From the NCBI RefSeq assembly GCF_003254395.2, contig NC_037647.1:9863050-9927049 (forward strand): a stretch of 64,000 nucleotides of DNA, written 5' to 3'. The DNA comes from Apis mellifera (lineage: Eukaryota > Arthropoda > Insecta > Hymenoptera > Apidae). The position numbers and the translations under genes were made by a program. How positions within the stretch are numbered: the stretch's first letter is position 1; every line of letters starts with the position of its first letter. Positions 12,401-22,135 of the stretch are shown here, piece by piece. A model generated the notes under the pieces. The model was not told the DNA's origin. It saw only the letters and a list, made by a program, of their open reading frames with translations, and did no database searches.

Positions 12401-14516
12401 TTATTTATATTATGTTAGTTATTTGATTATTTTTATGATGAATAATATGAAATAAATTACCACTGTATATTGGTATGCAGGTCCATGACGTAAAATAATA
12501 TCTAATGCTTGTATACATTTTTGATTCCTTTCAGAATCCATCATATCACATTTTAGATTTGTTAACCATGATAAATCAAGACATGCAACTTTATTTAAAT
12601 ATATTTTGAAATTTCTTTCTTTTCTTGTATTAACATCAAAAACGTTTATTTCTTCTTCTTTCTATAATATATAAAAATAATTAAAACATTATAAAATAAA
12701 AAAATCAATATTTTGAATATAAATATATGTATGTATTTGAAAAAAAATAAAATTTAAATAATATTAAAGTTTTGAATATATATTATGATTGAAATTATAG
12801 ATATATGACTTACACTTTTATCACCAAAAGGAAGAAGTTTTGCACTATATGCATTTTTTCTACCATCAAATGCAGGATATCTTTTAGGACACTGCTTTTT
12901 TCTAAATTCTTCAAAAACAGTTCTTAATAAAAATTTTGGTTTATCTGGTGTTATGATTACATCATAATGTATAATATTTGTTTGAAAATTTTGTGTAAAA
13001 ATAAGTTTAAGCATATTTGTTTCTACGATAATATTTCTATCTATTTTATTTATTTGATTAGTTCGTTTTGGTATTTGATCCAAATACATATCTTGCATAT
13101 TTTGTGTCAATGAATCATTTTTTTTTAAAACAACAGCAGTTTCCTAAATCAAAAAAAGAAATAAAAAAATGAATTCTCTATAAAATTTCATTTCTATAAA
13201 TATCTGTGACTGTTTTGAATAAGATGGTTGTGAAAAAGATGACTGTTGCAGATTATGTAATTTTTGCTCTTGTGAATCACTTGATTGTTGTTGTTCTTCA
13301 TAACTATCTGACATTATTTGTTGATGTGAGATACTAACTTGTTGTGGTGAATTATGTTGTTGTTGTTGTTGATTAGGTCTCCATACTTGTTGCTGAGGAC
13401 TATTCGACTGTTGTCTTTGACAATGTGGTTGTTGCGGTGAACTTTGTTGTTGTTGTTGATTAGGTTTCCATGCTTGTTGCTGAGGACTATTGGACTGTTG
13501 CCTTTGACTATGTGATTGTTGCGGTGAACTATATTGTTGTTGCTGATTAGGTCTCCGTACTTGTTGCTGAGGACTATTCGATTGTTGTCTTTGACTATGT
13601 GGTTGTTGCGGTGAACTTTGTTGTTGTTGTTGCTGATTAAGTCTCCATGCTTGTTGTTGAGGACTATTCAACTGTTGCCTTTGACTATGTGGTTGTTGCG
13701 GTGAACTTTGTTGTTGTTGTTGATTAAGTCTCCATGCTTGTTGCTGAGGACTATTAGACTGTTGCCTTTGACTATGTGGTTGTTGCGGTGAACTTTGTTG
13801 TTGTTGTTGATTAAGTTTCCATGCTTGTTGCTGAGGACTATTGGACTGTTGCCTTTGACTATGTGATTGTTGCGGTGAACTATATTGTTGTTGCTGATTA
13901 GGTCTCCGTACTTGTTGCTGAGGACTATTCGATTGTTGTCTTTGACTATGTGGTTGTTGCGGTGAACTTTGTTGTTGTTGCTGATTAAGTCTCCATGCTT
14001 GTTGCTGAGGACTATCCAACTGTTGCCTTTGACTATGTGGTTGTTGCGGTGAACTTTGTTGTTGTTGTTGATTAAGTTTCCATGCTTGTTGCTGAGGACT
14101 ATTTGACTGTTGCTTTTGACTATGTGATTGTTGCGATGAACTATGTTGTTGTTGTTGATCATATGTCTGTCCTTGTTGTTGAGGACTATCTGATTGTTGT
14201 TTTGGACATGCATGTTTCTGTGAAATATCCGATTGCTGCTGTTGACTATGTACTTGTTGTGAACCACTTGGATTTTGTTGTTGGTCTGGGTTACTTTGTT
14301 GTTGTGAAATAGATGAATGTGGATGATTTTGCACATTTTGTTTTTTCTTTCCTACATGTGAAATATAAATTTATTTTTAATTATTTATAAGAATAAATTA
14401 TTAAATTTAATTATTAAATTATTAAATAAAATATATAAAATTATTAAATTATAAAAATTTTATCTAGATAGAAGATATATTATTGCTATTATAATAATAG
14501 TACCTTTTCGTGCCAT
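9451..14516 (-). CDS. AGO2: Argonaute-2 (siRNA-guided slicer)
   Basis: Core RISC nuclease: loads siRNA duplexes from Dicer-2 and cuts complementary RNA in antiviral and transposon RNAi. Fifteen coding exons, 5' to 3': 14516-14504, 14351-13339, 13143-12814, 12661-12461, 12252-12126, 12060-11708, 11626-11507, 11429-11156, 11063-10905, 10826-10661, 10584-10494, 10400-10237, 10160-9887, 9801-9617, 9541-9451. They total 3561 nt, 1186 aa. The N-terminus is MARKGKKKQN, then about 330 residues of Q/S/P repeats, an N domain, the VGRSLF linker, PAZ (about 560-700), MID and PIWI. The DEDH tetrad is present: D933 (GADVTHP), E973 (EEIIQDL), D1005 (YRDGVSEG) and H1145 (YYAHLAAF). D-E and D-D spacings (40 and 72) match human AGO2, and 41 residues follow the His, as in fly AGO2 (from memory). 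It ends SSPMFFV; an AATAAA lies directly after the stop. The Q-rich N-terminus marks it as AGO2 rather than AGO1. Only the exon 2 donor (GTTAGT at 13338) is uncertain. Confidence 0.95.
13340..14091 (-). repeat. 87-bp coding minisatellite in AGO2 exon 2
   Basis: Eight full units of 29 codons plus a partial ninth, preceded by one degenerate unit at about 14092-14178. Each unit reads as a variant of QQAWRLN, Q5, SSPQQPHSQRQQSNSPQ. Unit types alternate AW(K/R)L and VRRP. Units 2-3-4 and 6-7-8 have nearly the same order, so a four-unit block (about 350 bp) appears to have duplicated. One unit has an extra CAA (six Q), showing slippage inside units. Repeats of this kind, Q-rich and in the N-terminus, are a known variable feature of insect AGO2. 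Confidence 0.9.
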
Positions 14517-15522
14517 TTTTATATGCTTTATTTGTTTGCAACAAAAATATCGTTGAGTTTTTATATTAATATTCAAATATCATATGGTATTCTATAATAT
14601 TCCCTAAATATAATCGTTAACTTCTATCATATAAATTTCGATCGAACTTTTAAGAAACTAAAGAGATTTAAAACTACTCTGTTTTTATGTCTTAAGTTTC
14701 TTTATATAGTATCTCTAATCATCACTTTTTGCTCAAAATTGGGGAAATTACATTTTTAATAACTATATGTTATCTTACATTTCTATTGATTTTAAATTCT
14801 ACCAACCTTCTAAATATAATTTAATATTATATTTAAAAAAGAATAAAATATATTTTTTCAATTATGATACATTTAGAAAAAAAATAATATATTTATGTTG
14901 AATTTTCTTTAACAATTTTATATATTAATGTTATATTTAAATATGAATATGTAGTTCATTTAATGTTAAAAATTTTGTTAAGTTTGTAATTGTTATTACA
15001 CATATTTATCAATTGATAAAATTCCCTAGAAAATTAAATTTAATTAAATGTAAAAGATTTTACGAATATTTTTTAAAAATATATTTTAAATTTTATAAAA
15101 ATTCTTCAAAAGATATTGATAAATTTAAATATTTGTTTATATTTGTGATTATGATTTTGAAAAATTAGAATTTCTAATTTTATTTTTATATTTGTATATT
15201 TATAAAATAATTTTTATTTTTTATTTACTTTTTTTAATTTTTAAATTGTTAATAATTGTTCAATCTCAATTTTATTATTATTGTGCTACAGCTAATATTA
15301 TTTCATTACTATAAAATATTAATTAAAATATTAAAAAAAATAATTACAAAAATTTATATATTAAATATAAAGTAATGTTTAATCCATTATATTTATCTAC
15401 GCATATTTATTTATAAAAGATCCATAATTCAGATTAGTCTACTTGATGTTCCATTTAATAAGAGAACCACGGTTCTCGAAGTGATGTGATGATTGTTATG
15501 TTTCTTCAAAGAATATGGCAAG
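14517..15522. promoter_or_regulatory. Divergent AGO2/RNF168 intergenic region
   Basis: The start codons of AGO2 (minus) and RNF168 (plus) face away from each other across 1006 bp, so both promoters and 5' UTRs must lie here unless there are further upstream non-coding exons. The sequence is AT-rich with no clear TATA, Inr or CpG block. The least AT-rich part is the last 90 bp before the RNF168 start (15430-15522), probably its 5' UTR. Confidence 0.5.
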
Positions 15523-18500
15523 ATGGCGACATATTTGAAGCGAACGTCAAAATTGTTTGATACTTCTTTGACACGATCATCAGTAGATATTAGTCTTAGA
15601 GATTTAATATGTCCAGTATGCCGAAGTATTCTAATTGAACCAGTAACATTGCCGTGCACACACAATCTTTGTTTAAAATGTTTAAAAGGTACATTCGAAC
15701 ACAATAGCTTGAGTTGTCCTCTGTGTAGAATACGAGTCGGTTCTTGGCTACGTACAGCTACGAAGACTGAAACATTAATTAATAACAGTCTTTGGGAATT
15801 AATTCAAACTAAATTTTCTAAAGAAGTTGAAAATAAATATAACGGTGACGATAGAAGTATCGATTTGGATGCTGGTAAGTTTCTAGTAAGACAAGATAAA
15901 CAAATGTATCATAACCTCTTTAAGAAATGAAGTAATCAATCAAATATTATAATTTTAATTTATATAAAAATATATAAAATGTGCTTAAAAATAGCTTATA
16001 AATACATATAATATTGATATAATAATTACATAATATATTATTAATATTATAATAATTATATATATAATTTTTAAATGAAAAAATAATACATAGAAATATT
16101 TTATTTCTGTGTATTGTTAATTACTTGTATTTATTGTTAATTAAAAAAATATTATTTGAATGTTATTTAAATTTAGATTTGTATAAATATATAAATATAA
16201 ATATAATATATAAATTATTTTTCTTATACAGACTATACTGGTACTAATAAAATACTTAGTGCAACTGGAGAAATTCGACAGGAATATGAAGTGCAACTTC
16301 AAATGGCCGAGGAAGAAATACGATGTCAAAGAAAAGCTGAACAGATAGCCAGTGAGACTTTAATTCGCAAAATTCAGGAGGAGGAGCAACAACAAAAACT
16401 AGCTCAATTATCTCAAGATCAATTACTTGCTAAATCTTTAGTAAAGAAACAACTCGAAGACAAGCACAAAGAAGTATCTAAATATAAAAACTCTTTAAAT
16501 GTATCTAATAATTTTCATAATTCAAAATTTAATGTTGCTACTATGACTGAAGTTAATTCATGTAAACTGCAGCCTCATGGTTCAAAATATGAAAAAGCAT
16601 CTCTTTTAGAGTCTCAAGATAATTCTGGATTAAGAAGATCAAATATTGCATTAATTTCTAAAATTCGTGCAGAAAGATATGTATCTAATATAAAAAATAA
16701 TATAGATTTAGCTAGTACATGTAATGATTCTACAAGTAAATTTTGTTGTCAAAAAACTATACCTGTATATAATACTATTTCAAGAACTTTAAAACATCAA
16801 ACAGCAGCTAAAATAATAGAACCTTGTATTTCAAAATGTTCCTTGGAACCGAGAACATCTATTTCAAAGATATATGGTACTCAAAGCAAAGAAGAGTTGC
16901 ATGTACCAAATGATATTGTGAACAATAAAAAAAAAAGCTTAAGCGTAGAAGTCTGTGTATCTTCGGGAGATGATGACGAAAGAATGGGAAGTGCTGATAG
17001 TCACGACAGTCATGATAGCATTAATCAAGAAATTCATCATTTTAAACCTATTAAAGCTATGCCAAGAACACCATTAAAAATGTCTACAGGTTAAATCATA
17101 TTTTTATTATATATATAATAATTTCAAATGTTTTAAATAATTTGAACAATTATATTACAGATGGAAGACAAATAGATCCAAAATTAATTAGAGTTGTTCC
17201 TATACTTAAAAGGATATCTAATGTTATACCTAAACCTCCATCTCAAATTCATTTAAAACGAATTATTGGATGTTCTTGGAGTGCATTTCGAGGTAATTTT
17301 ATATTTATAATATAATTTTTATAAAACTTAGAAAATCATAAAGTTAGAAAATCATAAAAAAAAAAAGCATAATTATATTTTTTATATTATAGGTAAAACT
17401 AAACAGAGTTTTAAAGAGAAAGATATATATAAGGAAGACATTGAACAAATGCCATCAACGTCTTGTAATCAATCGCAAATTATCGTTAACAAAACAACAA
17501 AATTTCAAACTGATAATATTCGTAAACTCGAATATATTTCGGATTTGTCATTTGATTCTAATAAGAATTATGCTAAGAATGTAAATATAATTAATGGTAC
17601 TAAGATCAGTAAAAAGTTAATGTTAGAAGAAAATAGAGATGTTAGAAAAGTACAAAAATCTTGGAAATCTCATATTAGGAATGGCATGGTATGTAAATCT
17701 AAACGACAAAAAACTTTATGGACTAAAAAAGATATTAAGATTGCAACAAATACAAAATATATGAATGATATCGAAATGAAAAATATAAGTTCTCCGTCTA
17801 CATTTTGCAATGAAAAATCTGAAATACAGGAAGAAAATGAAATAACAATGGAAAATATTGCGGAACGAATAAAGAAAAGAAAAATAAATACAGATAAAAA
17901 GAAAACTAATACAGTATCTTCTTCATATTCAGATTTAAAAATCACTAGAAGAGACACACAGGAATTATGTAGAAAAGAGGAATTTGAATACAAAATGACA
18001 AATGATGTTCCTGTTATGATACAAAAAAGGAATAGAACTAAGTTTACAAAAACTGCCTTACCAAAATCAAAACAGCGAAGGATACGTTCAACAAAACAGT
18101 CTATTACAGAAAATTCTGGAAAAAGTGACACTTCTATAAGATTAAGCTGTCGGATTAGCAATTCAGAATTAAGAAAAACAACACGAAAGATAAAACAAAC
18201 TAATATTTCTATGAATAATGGAACAGATATAATGTATGAAAATATGGATAGTAATAATTGTAATTCATCTGAATCTTGCATTGAAATGCAAGAACGTATA
18301 TCAAAAAATAATAATAGTACTGAAACAAATACAATCATAGAGAAAAATGTTCTTTCGGATGAAGAGATCATTAAAGAACAAGAACGAATGGAAAGATTAG
18401 TTATACAAGAAAAAGAAGATTTTGAATTAGCTCAAAGATTGCAAGCGAAATTTGATGAGATGGAAGGAATAGCCGGTCGAACCAGGCGATCTAAAAAGGC

Positions 18501-18660
18501 AATTGAGAATGAAACAATTGAGTTAGATTTGTATAAAATCGATACCAGAAGAACTGTACAAAAAGCAATGAATTCGCATACTGCCAAGTCATCAGTTATC
18601 AATCATACTATAAATACCGAGACTAAAAAACGTGGTAGACCTCCAAAACGTGTAAAATAA
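15523..18660 (+). CDS. RNF168: RNF168-type RING E3 ubiquitin ligase
   Basis: Predicted E3 that ubiquitinates H2A-type histones at DNA double-strand breaks and binds the marks it makes, in the nucleus. Exons 15523-15874, 16232-17089, 17161-17292 and 17393-18660, all joined in phase 1, give 2610 nt, 869 aa. The C3HC4 RING is at residues 30-68: C30, C33, C45, H47, C50, C53, C65 and C68. A charged helix at 138-195 (AEEEIRCQRKAEQ ... QDQLLAKSLVKKQ) fits the UMI/MIU1 ubiquitin-binding part. A second helix near 785-805 (EKEDFELAQRLQAKFDEME), followed by basic GRTRRSKK, fits MIU2 plus LR motif. The middle is Ser/Asn/Lys-rich and looks disordered. It ends KKRGRPPKRVK, an AT-hook-like core. ATG 15523 has a good context (aagATGG). 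It is longer than the human protein (571 aa from memory). RNF169 is an alternative, but this RING plus paired MIU layout fits RNF168 better. Confidence 0.88.
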
Positions 18661-18873
18661 TCTATCAGCATTGGTCGTTACGTCGGCAAATTGCGAACCT
18701 TCCAAATGGATGTTCCTATAAATTATAAAAAAAAGGTTTGAATTTCTCTTTTATATTGTACAATATTTTATCTATATTAATCAAATTATTTGCGTGGCTT
18801 GACATGCGTACCTGGATATATTAATGCGATAAGGAACAAAGAACAAAAAGTTTTAATACATTCAGATATGTTC

Positions 18874-18879
18874 AATAAA
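18874..18879 (+). terminator. Poly(A) signal of RNF168
   Basis: AATAAA about 215 bp after the RNF168 stop, the first canonical signal downstream. Confidence 0.5.
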
Positions 18880-19535
18880 TATGTGCATATGTTTTAACAT
18901 ATTTTATTTTCATTTAATGTTAAAAGTTGAAAAATTATAACTTAAACAAAATGATAAGCTATTTTGAAAAAGCAAAAAATTTTTTCAAAGCAAAAAAAAA
19001 AAATTTTCAAGCTTTTATTCTTTGTTCTTTTTAAATTGTACAATAATAGGAAACAAATTTGACTGATTCAAAAGATACACATTTTGAGATTAAAATTATA
19101 GCTTTAAAAAAAATTATTCTCTTTAGAACCAATACATATAAAATAAACATTAGTATCATATTTTTTAATAAGATAAGATTATTCGTTTTATGAAAAATAA
19201 AATAATTATTACAATTTAGTGTCATATTTGAAACATTATTATCTCTTACATAAAAACAGGAGAAAGTAGCTATAATATAAATTTTCATTATTGAACAAGA
19301 TTAACATATGTTTCATAAATCATTTTTTTATGCCTCAATTTTTTATATATTATTATTAATAATGATAAAAATTATAAATAAAAATATATATTTTGAAAAT
19401 AATTGATAATCATAAACATGTTTTTTCAATCTTAAAATTTTTTTAATTTTTTGATTGCTTATCAAATTTCAAGTAGAGATGTTTTTTTTTGTAAATTTTT
19501 CAATAAAAAAAAAATTGATTATAGTATATATATAA

Positions 19536-19540
<5 letters not shown>

Positions 19541-19581
<41 letters not shown>
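19541..19581. repeat. (TA)n microsatellite
   Basis: About 20 TA units; translates as alternating Tyr/Ile, which explains the short open frame across it. Confidence 0.95.
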
Positions 19582-19583
<2 letters not shown>

Positions 19584-19706
19584 AGTATTTTGTTAAATGT
19601 ACTTACTTAATGACATTTCATACTTTCTCTTTTTTATTTCTTTCATTGTTTTCTTTATAATATTTTTTCATATTTTTCATTGTCTTTTTCTCTTTTTATC
19701 ATGAAG

Positions 19707-19710
<4 letters not shown>

Positions 19711-19767
<57 letters not shown>
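19711..19767. repeat. (TA)n microsatellite
   Basis: About 28 uninterrupted TA units, the longest dinucleotide run in the left half of the window. Confidence 0.95.
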
Positions 19768-19773
<6 letters not shown>

Positions 19774-21392
19774 TATTACATTTATACATATATATAAAAA
19801 TTGGATAATTGCACTGAATGAAAAAACTATTTGCTATTCATAAGAAATTTATAAGAATTCTCTTCTTTATCTTGAAACAAATAATATATTTATTTATGAT
19901 CTTTTTTTCTTTTATTCACTTTTGTATATTCAATAAAATATAAAAAAAAACTAAAACCAAATTACATTCGAATTAAGAATCGATTCCATTATTCTATCCC
20001 AGTTTCAGTTTTTGAGCATTTATCCAATTTTTATTATATAAAAATCTATAATGATCATAAATCTTTGATCAAAAATAATACTATTTCTGAATTTTATACA
20101 TTAGATATATAAAAATAAAAGAAATATTGTAATTATAAATTATATAAATCGATTTAAAAATTTTGAACATAATATATTATTGTTTATTAATTGTTATTTA
20201 GATTTTTTTTCGTTTATAGATATGAACGAATTAATAACATTGACGGAAATTATTTTTGATGAATAACATATGGAAATAAAAATGGATATAAGAAATAGAT
20301 GAAAAATATATAAAGAGAATTGAAAAACAATTTTGTAAACGCATATGTTATTAAGTGCTTCAACGCTAGTTATATGGCGTCATAATTTGTTGTTACACAA
20401 CAATAGGGTAATATGCGCCAAACTTTACACCTCATTAAATTTATTTCATATTCCGTCAATAGTGATAGTCTTTCACTTTTATATAATTAAATATCGTATA
20501 TACTCTTGTAGTATACGATTTTGAAAAAAATTGAATTGAGATTGTTCTGAATATGATTCATCGGGCAATCATATTAAAAATACGCATTCATAGAATTTCA
20601 AAATAAGAGATGTATGGGATAAACTAAATAAAATATAAGATTTATGAATGTAGAAAGAAAATATTTACATATAGGTTACATACAAATAATATTGTCAAAT
20701 AATATGTATCAATAAATAAGATATAGTATGTATAGCCTCAATCCAAAAATAAATGGATAGAATAATTAAACAGAAAAATTAACAAAAGAATGAATAGCAG
20801 AATAATATAATGGCGGTGAGCGATATGAATTTTTAAAAAGTCATTTTTATATGCATCGCATGCGGATACAAATAATGTATCGAAAGTAACGGAAAGGAAG
20901 CAATTATTGAATACTATTCTTCCTGATACCTTTTATGTATCAATACGAATAAACAAATGTAATTATTCTAAATAGCATTTCTCCTTATCTTACACTTGTG
21001 AATAATTTTTTAAATACCTTAATTAAAATATTATATTCATGCATAAGTTTGAACATTATTAATTTTGTAATATTAAATTTAAATAAGATGAAAACAAAAT
21101 TTAAATTTACAACTAAATAAATAGAATATTTGTTCGTAGAATTGATATGATCGATATATCATTATTGAATCAGCTGTGTTGTGTTACATCATCGATCTAT
21201 AATAATATGTATTGAAAAAAATGGTAATGCGTATGCGCATAACAATTCGGTCAAGGTTATTTTACAGGTAAATATCCTAAGAGATTTATATAATAAATTT
21301 TCATAGAAGTCACATTTTTTTTCTGTAGATTAATAAGAAAAAAAAAAAAGACGTGATAGATTTTCGAATATTTTTCGTAAAATAAAAATGAT

Positions 21393-21426
21393 TCGCGATA
21401 AATATATATATATATATTTATCGCGA
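21393..21426. repeat. Perfect 34-bp palindrome with TCGCGA ends
   Basis: Left half TCGCGATAAATATATAT is exactly reverse-complemented in the right half. The TA centre could extrude as a cruciform. The GC-containing ends are unusual in this AT-rich setting. It lies about 340 bp upstream of the putative cry2 promoter block. Confidence 0.9.
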
Positions 21427-21739
21427 TTATTTAAAATCAAACCATTTTCATGTTAAATCAGAAAATAACAGTCAATAGCAAATAATAATGATTATAAATT
21501 TTTTTGATAGTTCATTGCATCAATCATAAATATGATAATAATAAAATTGTGCATTTTCTGAGAAATATTTCAGTAAGTACAATTGATTAAGTAATATTAT
21601 AAAACATGATGTATTTAATTAAAGTGTGATAGAATGAATCAGAGATAGAATGTGAATGTAAAGGTAAAAAAGAAAAGAAATAATAAGATAAAAGGAAATA
21701 GATAATGATATATCTATAGAAGAAGTATATAAAACCACG

Positions 21740-22135
21740 ACGGGTGCAACGTGACCGAGAAACCACGTGATTGAATTAGCCAATTGCAAGGTACGCGGGT
21801 ACGCTGTCACGTTGCATTCGGCGTGGCTCACATTCCCCTTGCTCTTACAGCCTATCTCTCCTGCTCTATGTCTGCTGAACAAGTTGTATGCTGGCATATG
21901 CGAGCAATACTGCTGTTTCTTGTATTTCGCGTCAGTATCCGTTCGTTACGAATTCGCTAGTGCATTATTATACTATTCGATTTCTGTAATCTTTACACGA
22001 TCATTTAATTATTGGAAAATATAAAACATTGAACTGAGTGTGTATGTTGCTACTTCAAGTTGCGATTAGATCAGTGCATCGAATAAGGAACAACGATATT
22101 CGGATATATTGCAATGTCTATACATGCTCACAATT
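21740..22135 (+). promoter_or_regulatory. Putative cry2 promoter and 5' UTR exon
   Basis: A sudden island of higher G+C in AT-rich DNA, upstream of cry2 on the same strand. It contains a TATA-like TATAAAA just before it (21727-21733), a canonical CACGTG E-box (21764-21769), and ends in a strong splice donor (CAATT|GTAAGTAC, GT at 22136). A matching acceptor with a long T-tract (TTTTTCATAAACAG, ending 24506) precedes the first cry2 coding exon. The model of a 5' UTR exon spliced over about 2.4 kb is inference. Transcript data would settle it. Confidence 0.4.
21764..21769. promoter_or_regulatory. CACGTG E-box upstream of cry2
   Basis: Perfect palindromic E-box, the site bound by CLOCK/CYCLE in animal clocks. 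It is placed as expected for a feedback-loop gene whose product represses CLK/CYC. A single 6-mer can occur by chance; its position in the only GC-rich island upstream of cry2 is the supporting argument. Confidence 0.4.

Larger units (their letters stand above)
18880..21720. other. Intergenic AT-rich region
   Basis: No credible coding frame. Holds long (TA)n tracts (listed separately), a 34-bp perfect palindrome at 21393-21426, and a less AT-rich patch at about 20340-20500. Nothing else can be supported. Confidence 0.6.

Noticed and set aside
14082..14312. Plus-strand open frame (Val/Asp-rich) across the AGO2 Q-rich exon
   Set aside because: Reverse reading of CAA/CAG repeats gives Leu/Val/Asp strings; the minus-strand frame fits the AGO2 gene exactly.
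17670..18371. 233-codon open frame on the minus strand opposite RNF168 exon 4
   Set aside because: It is the antisense shadow of an A-rich coding exon; F/I/V/L/S-rich translation, no splice or start support, and the plus-strand frame carries the MIU2/LR motifs.
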